From Glandiceps talaboti (lineage: Eukaryota > Hemichordata > Enteropneusta > Spengelidae), in contig NC_135560.1 in assembly GCF_964340395.1 (NCBI RefSeq), forward strand, positions 372,001-436,000: a DNA stretch of 64,000 nt. Direction: 5' to 3'. The position numbers and the translations under genes were made by a program. This document shows, piece after piece, positions 43,706 to 54,965 of the stretch. Position 1 is the stretch's first letter; each line of letters begins with the position of its first letter. The notes beneath the pieces are model-generated. The model did not search any database, was not told the origin of the DNA, and saw nothing but the letters and a program-made list of their open reading frames with translations.

Positions 43706-46700
43706 CTGTTGTTGAAATAACAAATTTTGTCATTTATGATATGCTAAACTGATAAAGACTACTTGAACTTGTTGTAAAGTTCTTATAAGTTAAAGGCATT
43801 ATGCTACCTACTATGAAATAATGCTTTACTGTAAGTTCTATTCTGAATCAAAGCATGGAATGTAGATATTGTATATTTTCCCTCTGGACATCGTGTAAGA
43901 AGAGCTAGGCTATGGCTCAACAATTTAGTGATTAATTAAAGTCAATTTTAGAACCATGATTTAAGGGATGAGGTGGGAAGCTAACAAAGATAGGAATGTC
44001 ACACCTCGTAAACCCTTACCTAAACAATGGTGAGGCAATTAATTTGCAATGTTTATAATTTTCCAAAATGTTTCCTCTCAGTATACAACAAACTTCCTCT
44101 AAATGTTTCATCTCAGTATACAACGGACTTCCTCTAAATGTTTCATCTCAGTATACAACAGACTTCCTCTAAATGTTTCATCTCAGTATACAACAGACTT
44201 CCTCTAAATGTTTCATCCCAGTATACAACGGACTTCCTCTAAATGTTTCATCCCAGTATACAACAGACTTCCTCTAAATGTTTCATCCCAGTATACAACA
44301 GACTTCCTCTAAATGTTTCATCCCAGTATACAACAGACTTCCTCTAAATGTTTCATCCCAGTATACAACAGACTTCCTCTAAATGTTTCATCCCAGTATA
44401 CAACGGACTTCCTCTAAATGTTTCATCCCAGTATACAACAGACTTCCTCTAAATGTTTCATCCCAGTATACAACAGACTTCCTCTAAATGTTTCATCCCA
44501 GTATACAACAGACTTCCTCTAAATGTTTCATCCCAGTATACAACAGACTTCCTCTAAATGTTTCATCTCAGTATACAACAGACTTCCTCTAAATGTTTCA
44601 TCTCAGTATACAACGGACTTCCTCTAAATGTTTCATCTCAGTATACAACAAACTTCCTCTAAATGTTTCATCTCAGTATACAACGGACTTCCTCTAAATG
44701 TTTCATCTCAGTATACAACAGACTTCCTCTAAATGTTTCATCCCAGTATACAACAGACTTCCTCTAAATGTTTCATCCAAGTATACAACGGACTTCCTCT
44801 AAATGTTTCATCCCAGTATACAACAGACTTCCTCTAAATGTTTCATCCCAGTATACAACAAACTTCCTCTAAATGTTTCATCCCAGTATACAACAGACTT
44901 CCTCTAAATGTTTCATCCCAGTATACAACAAACTTCCTCTAAATGTTTCATCCCAGTATACAACAGACTTCCTCTAAATGTTTCATCCCAGTATACAACA
45001 GACTTCCTCTAAATGTTTTATCCCAGTATACAACAGACTTCCTCTAAATGTTTCATCCCAGTATACAACAGACTTCCTCTAAATGTTTCATCCCAGTATA
45101 CAACGGACTTCCTCTAAATGTTTCATCCCAGTATACAACAGACTTCCTCTAAATGTTTCATCCCAGTATACAACAGACTTCCTCTAAATGTTTCATCCCA
45201 GTATACAACAGACTTCCTCTAAATGTTTCATCCCAGTATACAACAGACTTCCTCTAAATGTTTCATCCCAGTATACAACGGACTTCCTCTAAATGTTTCA
45301 TCCCAGTATACAACAGACTTCCTCTAAATGTTTCATCTCAGTATACAACAAACTTCCTCTAAATGTTTCATCCCAGTATACAAAAGACTTCTTCCAAATG
45401 TTTCAACCAAGTATACAACAAACTTCCTCTAAATGTTTCATCTCAGTATACAACAGACTTCCTCTAAATGTTTCATCCCAGTATACAACAAACTTCCTCT
45501 AAATGTTTCATCTCAGTATACAACAGACTTCCTCTAAATGTTTCATCTCAGTATACAACAGACTTCCTCTAAATGTTTCATCCCAGTATACAACGGACTT
45601 CCTCTAAATGTTTCATCCCAGTATACAACAGACTTCCTCTAAATGTTTCATCCCAGTATACAACAGACTTCCTCCAAATGTTTCATCCCAGTATACAACA
45701 GACTTCCTCTAAATGTTTCATCCCAGTATACAACAGACTTCCTCTAAATGTTTCATCTCAGTATACAACAGACTTCCTCTAAATGTTTCATCCCAGTATA
45801 CAACAGACTTCCTCTAAATGTTTCATCTCAGTATACAACAGACTTCCTCTAAATGTTTCATCCCAGTATACAACAAACTTCCTCTAAATGTTTCATCCCA
45901 GTATACAACAGACTTCCTCTAAATGTTTCATCCCAGTATACAACAAACTTCCTCTAAATGTTTCATCCCAGTATACAACAAACTTCCTCTAAATGTTTCA
46001 TCCCAGTATACAACAAACTTCCTCTAAATGTTTCATCCCAGTATACAACAGACTTCCTCTAAATGTTTCATCTCAGTATACAACAAACTTCCTCTAAATG
46101 TTTCATCTCAGTATACAACAGACTTCCTCTAAATGTTTCATCTCAGTATACAACAGACTTCCTCTAAATGTTTCATCTCAGTATACAACAGACTTCCTCT
46201 AAATGTTTCATCTCAGTATACAACAAACTTCCTCTAAATGTTTCATCCCAGTATACAACAGACTTCCTCTAAATGTTTCATCCCAGTATACAACAGACTT
46301 CCTCTAAATGTTTCATCCCAGTATACAACAAACTTCCTCTAAATGTTTCATCCCAGTATGCAACAGACTTCCTCTAAATGTTTCATCTCAGTATACAACA
46401 AACTTCCTCTAAATGTTTCATCCCAGTATACAACGGACTTCCTCTAAATGTTTCATCTCAGTATACAACAAACTTCCTCTAAATGTTTCATCTCAGTATA
46501 CAACAAACTTCCTCTAAATGTTTCATCTCAGTATACAACAAACTTCCTCTAAATGTTTCATCTCAGTATACAACGGACTTCCTCTAAATGTTTCCTCTCA
46601 GTATACAACGGACTTCCTCTAAATGTTTCATCCCAGTATACAACAGACTTCCTCTAAATGTTTCATCTCAGTATACAACAGACTTCTTCCAAATGTTTCA

Positions 46701-49086
46701 TCCCAGTATACAACAGACTTCCTCTAAATGTTTCATCCCAGTATACAACAAACTTCTTCCAAATGTTTCATCCCAGTATACAACAGACTTCCTCTAAATG
46801 TTTCATCCCAGTATACAACAAACTTCCTCTAAATGTTTCATCCCAGTATACAACAGACTTCCTCTAAATGTTTCATCCCAGTATACAACAGACTTCCTCT
46901 AAATGTTTCATCTCAGTATACAACAGACTTCCTCTAAATGTTTCATCCCAGTATACAACAGACTTCCTCTAAATGTTTCATCCCAGTATACAACAAACTT
47001 CCTCTAAATGTTTCATCCCAGTATACAACAACCTTCCTCTAAATGTTTCATCCCAGTATACAAAAGACTTCTTCTAAATGTTTCAACCAAGTATACAACG
47101 GACTTCCTCTAAATGTTTCATCCCAGTATACAACAGACTTCCTCTAAATGTTTTATCCCAGTATACAACAAACTTCCTCTAAATGTTTCATCCCAGTATA
47201 CAACAGACTTCCTCTAAATGTTTCATCCCAGTATACAACGGACTTCCTCTAAATGTTTCATCCCAGTATACAACAGACTTCCTCTAAATGTTTCATCCCA
47301 GTATACAACAGACTTCCTCTAAATGTTTCATCCCAGTATACAACAGACTTCCTCTAAATGTTTCATCCCAGTATACAACAGACTTCCTCTAAATGTTTCA
47401 TCCCAGTATACAACAGACTTCCTCTAAATGTTTCATCTCAGTATACAACAAACTTCCTCTAAATGTTTCATCTCAGTATACAACGGACTTCCTCTAAATG
47501 TTTCATCCCAGTATACAACAAACTTCCTCTAAATGTTTCATCCCAGTATACAACAAACTTCCTCTAAATGTTTCATCTCAGTATACAACAAACTTCCTCC
47601 AAATGTTTCATCTCAGTATACAACAGACTTCCTCCAAATGTTTCATCCCAGTATACAACAGACTTCCTCTAAATGTTTCATCCCAGTATACAACGGACTT
47701 CCTCTAAATGTTTCATCCCAGTATACAACAGACTTCCTCTAAATGTTTCATCCCAGTATACAACAGACTTCCTCTAAATGTTTCATCCCAGTATACAACA
47801 GACTTCCTCTAAATGTTTCATCCCAGTATACAACAACCTTCCTCTAAATGTTTCATCCCAGTATACAAAAGACTTCTTCCAAATGTTTCAACCAAGTATA
47901 CAACAGACTTCCTCTAAATGTTTTATCCCAGTATACAACAGACTTCCTCTAAATGTTTTATCCCAGTATACAACAGACTTCCTCTAAACCAGATGATTTG
48001 GTAATATAAGCAAGTACAACTCTTTTTATGAGGCTGTGCATGAGATGTAAGACAACATATGTGATACTGTGGTGGAGTATTTACATATAACATTGAATGA
48101 GATGTAAGACAACATATGTGATACTGTGGTGGATTATATACATATAACATTGAATGAGATGTAAGACAACATACCTGATACTGTGGTGGATTATATACAT
48201 ATAACATTGAATGAGATGTAAGACAACATATGTGATACTGTGGTGGATTATATACATATAACATTGAATGAGATGTAAGACAACATACCTGATACTGTGG
48301 TGGAGTATTTACATATAACATTGAATGAGATGTAAGACAACATACCTGATACTGTGGTTGAGTATTTACATATAACATTGAATGAGATGTAAGACAACAT
48401 ACCTGATATGGTGGTGGAGTATTTACATATAACATTGAATGAGATGTAAGACAACATACCTGATACTGTGGTTGAGTATTTACATATAACATTGAATGAG
48501 ATGTAAGACAACATACCTGATATGGTGGTGGAGTATTTACATATAACATTGAATGAGATGTAAGACAACATACCTGATACTGTGGTGGAGTATTTACATA
48601 TAACATTGAATGAGATGTAAGACAACATACCTGATATGGTGGTGGAGTATTTACATATAACATTGAATGAGATGTAAGACAACATACCTGATACTGTGGT
48701 GGAGTATTTACATATAACATTGAATGAGATGTAAGACAACATACCTGATATGGTGGTGGAGTATTTACATATAACATTGAATGAGATGTAAGACAACATA
48801 CCTGATACTGTGGTGGAGTATTTACATATAACATTGAATGAGATGTAAGACAACATACCTGATATGGTGGTGGAGTATTTACATATAACATTGAATGAGA
48901 TGTAAGACAACATACCTGATACTGTGGTGGAGTATTTACATATAACATTGAATGAGATGTAAGACAACATACCTGATACTGTAGTGGAATATTTACATAA
49001 AACATTGAATGAGATGTAAGACAACATACCTGATATGGTGGTGGAGTATTTACAAATAACATTAAATGAGATGTAAGACAACATAC
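43706..49086 (-). other. BLM-like gene, last intron, dominated by two minisatellites
   Basis: This 5.4-kb intron consists of about 360 bp of ordinary sequence (43706-44063), a 3.9-kb 35-bp array (44064-47987), a ~60-bp spacer and a 1.05-kb 57-bp array that touches the donor. About 92% of the intron is tandem repeat. Confidence 0.75.
44064..47987. repeat. 35-bp minisatellite, ~112 copies
   Basis: Unit TTTCATCCCAGTATACAACA + GACTTCCTCTAAATG. Common variants: ATCTCAG/ATCCCAG, AACAAAC/AACAGAC/AACGGAC. A rarer unit, CAAAAGACTTCTTCC.. with TTTCAACCAAG, occurs near 45381, 47061 and 47866. Because 35 is not a multiple of three, each frame meets TAA every 105 bp, so no protein is encoded. Confidence 0.98.
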
Positions 49087-49125
49087 CTGATACTGTGGTG
49101 GAGTATTTACATATAACATTCAGAA
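48046..49125 (-). repeat. 57-bp minisatellite built from the BLM exon end and its splice donor, ~19 copies
   Basis: On the minus strand each unit reads ..AATGTTATATGTAAATACTC, CACCACAGTATCAG|GTATGT, TGTCTTACATCTCATTC.. . The first unit (49125-49069) is the true end of the HRDC exon with its donor; the rest are copies running into the intron. 57 = 3 x 19, so the coding frame is preserved throughout (repeat FNVICKYSTTVSGMLSYIS). About 16 units keep CAGGTATGT; three near the far end (about 48053, 48110, 48224) have CACATATGT and lose the GT. Units alternate ACTGTGG and ATGGTGG. Confidence 0.96.
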
Positions 49126-49230
49126 ATTTCTGACCAAATCTTTTCATGCTCTGTTCAGTTACACCAGTTATCTGCAACATCTCTTCTTCTGTCTGTGGCA
49201 TCTGGTTGACAAATTCCTGTAAAGTTTCAC
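49087..49230 (-). CDS. BLM: BLM-like RecQ helicase, HRDC-domain exon
   Basis: Minus-strand exon after the acceptor TTCATAACTAG, ending CAG|GTATGT. It encodes ETLQEFVNQMPQTEEEMLQI, TGVTEQSMKRFGQKFLNVIC, KYSTTVS. This is the second half of an HRDC domain, the helical C-terminal DNA-binding module of RecQ-family helicases: L..hA..hP.t.eemLqI.GVTe.k..kyG..fL.vi.kYs. The GVTE and LQI motifs and the basic tail exon downstream point to BLM rather than WRN. BLM unwinds G4 and Holliday-junction DNA and acts with topoisomerase III in the nucleus. Upstream exons were not found between 49231 and the window's right end, so they are beyond it or too short for me to recognise. Confidence 0.82.
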
Positions 49231-50486
49231 CTAGTTATGAAAGAACCAGAAAAAAAAAATTGTAGACTGTGAAGATGACAATATGTGTGTGTGTGTCACC
49301 ATGTATTAGGGTATGTGTGTTTGTTTGTTTGTGTGTGTAGGTAGGCAGTTAGTGGTCAGGCAATGGTTGAGAGCTTGGTATGAGGCTGGATAATTCTAGG
49401 GAAAAAATATACTAGGGAGCGGGCGCGAAGTAGTAGTGTGTGGTCTTTGTGTCTATCAAGCACGTGATTGTGAATATATATTAGATATTCACTACATTGG
49501 AACATATGCGTTCGTCCTCTATGCTTTAATCAGTTATTACAATAAACATCAATATACTGTCTCTAGTGTACATTCATAAAGTCTACACCATAACAAGCTG
49601 CCACTCTGGATGCCAATTCCACCTGTGTATCTTTTATTTTCAAAAGGAACTTGACATTATCGATGTAAAACATCACAATATGAATAGCCAATCATTATGA
49701 ACTACTTCACCCACTCGAAGACATTAAAAGAAGGGTAGGCAACACCAGCCCCAAAGGGAATTGGCTGTCTGGGACAATCCTAGTTATGGTATTTGAATGA
49801 TTTGAAACATCCGTCTCGGAGTTGATCATGTAATTATCATGTGATCTCAGGGTAATTCTTGGCCAGCTCTGTTATTTTGAAAGTGATCTGCTCATCTTGA
49901 AAACTAACCGAAGTATTGATGTAAGCACAGACTTGTCTGTGGTGTAAGAAATCAAACCACAAAGTCAAAAAAGTGGCTGAAAACAAGAGTTACCTTACAT
50001 GGTTTGAAGTACAATTTTTGACATATTTTATATTACTTGACCAATCGAAAGGAGGTCAATATCACATTCGTGTCAATATGTATGGAATGTTGGAAAACCT
50101 ATGAAAACCTTTGTTTCTGTATGATCTGTAGGAGTTTTTGTTAGATGTCAATAAAGTGTGAGTAGCTGTCTTTATAGTACTTAGTTTACTTGGTTGTACG
50201 GACGTCATTTCTCTCCAGAACCTGTTTCCAAACAATTCACTTATCCCATAGTAAATTAACCTTAAATATGCCTTTGCTACAAACTTTATGACAGTACTAA
50301 TTTATAGCAAAATATTTCTGTGGGTGTTTTGATAAAAGTGAAAAATTGAAGTGACCTTGTAATGAGACTATGACCTCGACCTTGGATTGAAAAGATCATT
50401 TGATAAGTGAGTTATCTAAAACCTATGTACAGACACTTCCATCATATCTATAGCACTTCGGGACCACAAGATATCTATTCAGTATT
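49231..50486 (-). other. Probable BLM intron, nothing recognised
   Basis: Upstream intron if the BLM gene extends to higher coordinates. (GT)n near 49282-49295 and 49313-49338. No exon recognised. Confidence 0.4.
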
Positions 50487-51705
50487 TTTAGCACAACTGA
50501 AGTAGGTTCAGTAGTGCTATAGTCATCGAGAAATGTGTGTGTGTACCAGTATGTAAACGACTTAAAGTCAAAAACCGCCAGGCCGATTGGTTTGGTATTT
50601 GGTGGGGGCATTACTTGTGGTGTCTAGATGGAAAATTGTTCAAATGAAAATGATCGCATCAGAGATGTGCATTTTGGGTGAAAAAATGTGATGTTTGGTC
50701 AAAAAGACTTAAACTCAAAAACTACTGGGCAGATTGGCCTGAAATTTTGTGGGAACGTTCTGTAGGGATGTAAATTTAGATTTGTTCTTGACACGATGAT
50801 CCCATCAGTGATATGCAAATTAGGTTTAAAAATGTGTCTTTTAGTCAAAAGTCTATAATTCCAAAAGTACTTGGTTGATTTGGCTGAAATTTCACAGGGA
50901 CGTTTCTGGGGGATGTACAGATCAGATATTAATTATGATCCCTTTAGAAATATGGTAAAAAACCATGATTTTTTAGTTGAAATGCCAGTCAAGCAAAAAG
51001 AGTATACAGAAATTATTGTTTTATTGATCTAATTAAACCATAAGTTTTTATGCGGTACTTAACATAATGTAACAATTGTGTGTGAAAGGTACTGAAATTA
51101 AACTCTCCTTGAGGTTTCTTTCTGCCTAACTTGAACACTGAACTACACATTGGTTCAAGGTAAAATACCTGTCTGTCTGTCTGTCTGTCTTGTAGATCAG
51201 TGATGCAAATGATTTTGGTATTGAGCTTTACCTCTAAAAAACTGGTGATGAAATTTGGCTATGATTCTGAAAATGTTACTGTTAGTCTGCAAATTGTGAA
51301 TGTGTCATACTTATGTAATTGGCCCGAGCAACCATTACCACACCCTTAGCAACAGTCAAATGATAGGTTTCTTGACAATTATCAAAACAGGGATGGGTAG
51401 GCAAGTGAATAGACCACACCAATAGGAACGGGTAAACAGTGACATATAATGCCAAAATAACACTGGTGATGGGAAGGTAGATGAATGAGCAGTGTGAAAT
51501 TGTATTCAGATATGCTGAGAAAAAAGATAGTGCCCAAAGTAACATTAATTGATGGTGTATATAGCAGGTATAACATTAACACCATGGATGGGAAGGCATG
51601 GGAATAAATCTTCAAAGAATGTATGTCTAGCAAGAAGACCCTGTTAATCATTACAGAAAATTAAAGTGTATCATCAATAGTTGTGCTACAAAGCCATTGG
51701 CGCTT
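50487..51705 (+). mobile_element. T-family element, long copy
   Basis: Left end TTTTAGCACAACTGAAGTAG with the GGTTCAGTAGTGCTATAG palindrome, right end ATAGTTGTGCTACAAAGCCATTGG. Two 'CTACTGGGCAGATTGGCCTGAAATTT'-style modules, (CTGT)n near 51172-51190, and CATTACCACACCCTTAGCAAC units. ~1.2 kb. Confidence 0.78.
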
Positions 51706-52336
51706 TTATCATATTTTGGTATAATCATAGATATTGATACTAGTTGTCTTGGGAACATATTTTGTTAAGAAACTTAAAAAATTGAGGTGACCTTGAAATT
51801 AGAATATGACTTTGACCTTGGATAAAAAAGATTGCGTGATAAGCGAGTTGTCCATCCCCTAAAATGTATATATAGACATTTGCATCATATCAAGCACTTC
51901 AGGACCCTGAGATATTCTGTAACTTTCATATTTGGTGATCTTGATACCAGTTGTCTTGGAAACAGAATTTTCTAATAAAAGTAACTCCGCATATGCCTGT
52001 GCTGTATTTTTTCCCAAAGATTATATAATTTGTTATTTCTTACTGATTTTCATCTGTAAAGATCATGTGTGATATTAGTTATAGAAAAGTTTCCGAAAAT
52101 GTTTTAATAAATACAAAACTTAAGATGACCTTGAGTTTTGACAATGACCTTGGATTGAAAAGATCATCAATGTAGTTGCTCCCAAAACCCTGCATAAGGA
52201 CACTTATGTCATATCAATAGCAGTTTCGGATTCTAAAATATCCTGTATATTGATATTTTGGTGTAATTGGGGATACTGACATCAGTTGTCTTGGTAACAA
52301 AGTCTTGTTACAATGCAACTTGTTCATGTTTTTTCT
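51706..52336. other. Three diverged tandem segments
   Basis: GATATTGATACTAGTTGTCTTGGGAACA-type text recurs near 51730, 51940 and 52265, each followed about 60 bp later by GACCTTGA..TTG.ATTGAAAAGATCAT. A related segment precedes at 50290-50410. Period roughly 200-320 bp. Unclassified. Confidence 0.55.
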
Positions 52337-52373
52337 GAATTGAAGTTTCTACCGAAACTAATTTCTGTGAGAC

Positions 52374-52535
52374 ATGATACTTACCTGTTGGCAAAATACT
52401 GATGGGTAACCCGCATTAATTCCTCCAATCCATGCCAAGAAATTTTTGGCCCCGCCCCCTCCACCATACCTGGCTCCATATTTGGTTAGCTTAGTCTCTC
52501 GCCTAAGTGGCAGTTCGCGCATGCGTACTTGTGTC
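52374..52535. repeat. DIRS left inverted terminal repeat
   Basis: Matches the reverse complement of 56640-56798 nearly throughout (GGTAACCCGCATTAATTCCT, TTGGCCCCGCCCCC, GCGCATGCGTAC vs GCACATGCGTAC). Confidence 0.95.
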
Positions 52536-52600
52536 TTTTATCGCTCCAAAGAGGACAAAAATTTCACAAGGAGACTGTGGGGAAGGTGGGAGGGAGCTCA

Positions 52601-52697
52601 ACAGGTAAGTATCATGTCTCACAGAAATTAGTTTCGGTAGAAACTTCAATTCTGTTCAATTATGATACTTACCTGTTGGCAAAATACTGATGGGTAA
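52601..52697. repeat. DIRS internal complementary region
   Basis: ACAGGTAAGTATCATGTCTC..AACTTCAATTC is the complement of the left end; TGTTCAATTATGATACTTAC..GATGGGTAA is the complement of the right end. The join CAATTCTGTTC is where the two ends would meet in a circular intermediate. Confidence 0.9.
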
Positions 52698-52749
52698 AAA
52701 CCCAAATGTGTCAGACTGAAAGGAGGTGGGAGTCTACCACCATATCCTA

Positions 52750-53497
52750 TCAATTTCTAGTTGAAAATCTTTGATTTACAACTACCGACTGCCCGAAACT
52801 TAAGGGACCTAATGACTGAAGCTTGCTAGCTTCCTGTGTCATATCCCTGATATAAAAACTTATAAAGGAGTTTGGGGAGCGCCAGGTTCCTGTCTGTAGA
52901 ATCTGTGCTACCGGTACCCCTGAGAACAAAGCCCATGATGCCGAGAGAGCCCTGACTTCAGGTGCAGTGACTCTCTCTAACTTACAAGCAGAGCTGGAAC
53001 TTACTTGTAAGCTCACTTGACAGTTTCTACCAGCCATCTGGGTCAGAGATGGGATGAAGTGGTTCAAAGGGGGCTCTCTCAGTGCTCTAAGAACTAAGAA
53101 TAAACTCCACTGAGGTAGTGGCGTTTGTTTAGGAGGGTGTTGAATAAGAAAATATCTTATTCTGACCAAACTCTGGTCCCCTGATGCTTCTGACTGTATC
53201 GGCTATCGTCGTGCGATACACCATGATAATAGTCTTAATTTCATACTTCTTCTCCTCAAACAGAAATAAGAGAAAAACTGCTACTGTCTGGGGAGATGGA
53301 TCGAGAGGATCCTTCTGCCCTCTACGACACCAATCAGAGAATCTTTTCCACTTTTCTCCATAGGAATGGAGGGTGCTGTCTCTTTGTGGTCTGGCAATGA
53401 CTGAGGCAGCTTGTTCAGTAAAAATCCCTGCGAACGGAGGGATCGTTCGATAATCTGAACGCGTGAAGGTGGAACAAGCTCGGGTTGGGGTGAACAA
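52750..53497 (-). pseudogene. DIRS tyrosine recombinase, internally deleted
   Basis: The upstream frame (53497-53129) is the N-terminal core-binding part: RDSTLHSYGEKWKRFSDWCR, DPSPQTVAVFLLFLFEEK. A one-base shift near 53150 leads into KQTPLPQWSLFLVLRALREP. The catalytic core between this and the C-terminal motif is missing: instead of the Arg (box I) and Lys region, the text passes after ~30 unmatched residues to TAPEVRALSASWALFSGVPV and TGTWRSPNSFISFYIRDM. The last two match the H-x-x-R (His replaced) and W..Y regions. The enzyme cannot be active. Confidence 0.8.
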
Positions 53498-54630
53498 TGC
53501 CCCTTCCCTGAGATAGGTTCTCTTGATCTGGGAGAGCTACTGGAAAGTCTACCAGAAGGAATAGCAATACTGGGAACCAACTTCGGTTTGGCCACAGAGG
53601 CGCTACAAGAATGACTGAGGAACTCTCCTCTTGGATTTTCCTCAGTACAATTGGAAGTGCAAAGGGGGGAAATGCATACGCGCTCAGTCCTTTCCAAGAC
53701 ATTGGCAGAGCGTCGGTTGCCATTGCTCTCGGATCTGGAATCGGAGACACAAAGAGAGGCAGTTTTCTGTTCATGAAGGTGGCGAACAGACGGTGAGCAA
53801 TCTTGACAGGGATTGCCCACTCTGTAGGAAGAACTCTCTTGCGACGCGATTGAGCATCTGTAATGCCGTTCAGTTTCCCCGGCACATGACGTGCTGACAG
53901 AAGAATCATTTGGTCTATGCACCACAACATCAGTTCCCATAAGAGGTAACATAGTGTTGGAGACCTGGTTCCTCCTAGCTTGTTTATGTACGCCATTACG
54001 GTGGTATTGTCCGAGTGGACTAGAACACTGCGCCCTGTCACTAGCATCTCAAAGTCTTGCAGACCTAGGAAAAAACTGCCTTTAGCTCTAGCCAATTGAT
54101 GTGGTGAGAGCTGTCTTGGGGGTTCCAGACACCTGCTGTCATCTGACTGTCTAGGTGACCTCCCAAGCCCTCTTGTGACGCATCCATGTACAGGGACAGA
54201 TCCGTGTGACTGTACAAAATGGACTTGCCTTTTAGAAGGTTGCTCTGGATCGCCAAAGGGCGAGAAGATACAACTGAATTGGCCTGATCCGAGTCTGGCC
54301 CATTGCACTATATCGATCAAGGACACCATTAAGCCCAGGAGAGACAGAAAATGTTTCGCTGTTATCTGTCTCAGTGGCCATAGGTTCTGAATGACTGAGA
54401 GTAGCTTGTCTATCTGTTCTTGGGTAGGGCAAGCTACTCCCTTTTGTGTAATTAATCTCATTCCCACGAATACTGTATCTTGACTTGGGATGAGAGCTGA
54501 CTTGTCGTAACTGGGGATAAAACCCAGAGAAAGGATTAATAACAATATCTGTTGAATCCGTTCGAATAATACCTCCCTTTGTGCATCCCGTATCAACCAA
54601 TAGTCGAGATAGGGATGTAAAAGGGTGGCC
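53415..54630 (-). pseudogene. DIRS reverse transcriptase (C-terminal) and RNase H
   Basis: On the minus strand: LPFRLATAPWVFTRV (54690-54640), then HPYLDYWLIRD at the YxDD position, DKSALIPSQDTVFVGMRL (thumb) and LRQITAKHFLSLLGLM. RNase H motifs YMDASQEGLGGHLDSQ and WLELKAVFS lie in the overlapping frame 54256-54065. VHSDNTTVMAYINKLGG and ITDAQSRR lie in the main frame (about 54060-53830), so a frameshift splits the RNase H. A region of unknown function typical of DIRS ORFs follows. The Asp-Asp pair reads Asp-Tyr (GAC TAT), and the N-terminal half of the reverse transcriptase is absent. Confidence 0.88.
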
Positions 54631-54965
54631 CGTCAGTGTAACCAGGCTACTGGTGCCACTACCACCCGGGTGAACACCCAGGGAGCAGTGGCTAGCCTAA
54701 ACGGGAGTGCTGTGTACTCGAATTGCCAAGTGGAGAGTCAGAAGTGCTGCTGCGAGTCAGAGCCTGATTCTTTAAAACTGCTCTTGCTAAAGAAGGGCTT
54801 GTCGGGACCAGGCTTGCCTCTACCCCGTTGACTACGCAGTTTACCACGTGGACGTCCTCTGCTAGACTGTCCAGATTTACTCCTGTTGCCTTGGAAATTT
54901 CTGTTTGCAGGCACCGTATTAGTACTTGTACAGTTATCCTTTGGGCTTGCTGGAGTGGAGGTTGT

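Noticed and set aside
44100-47990. Many 69-codon frames (MFHPSIQQTSSKCFIPVYN..)
   Set aside because: Products of the 35-bp array; each frame is stopped every 105 bp. No protein is likely.
47923-49119. 398-codon minus-strand frame (repeat MLYVNTPPQYQVCCLTSHS)
   Set aside because: An out-of-frame reading of the 57-bp array; it is long only because 57 is a multiple of three. The HRDC frame is the one with homology.
50423-50611. Missing upstream BLM exon
   Set aside because: The minus-strand frame lies across the T-element left end and shows no HRDC or RQC motif.
52600-52651. Splice donor CAG|GTAAGT at the DIRS ends
   Set aside because: CAGGTAAGTATC is part of the DIRS terminal repeat and internal complementary region, explained by element structure.
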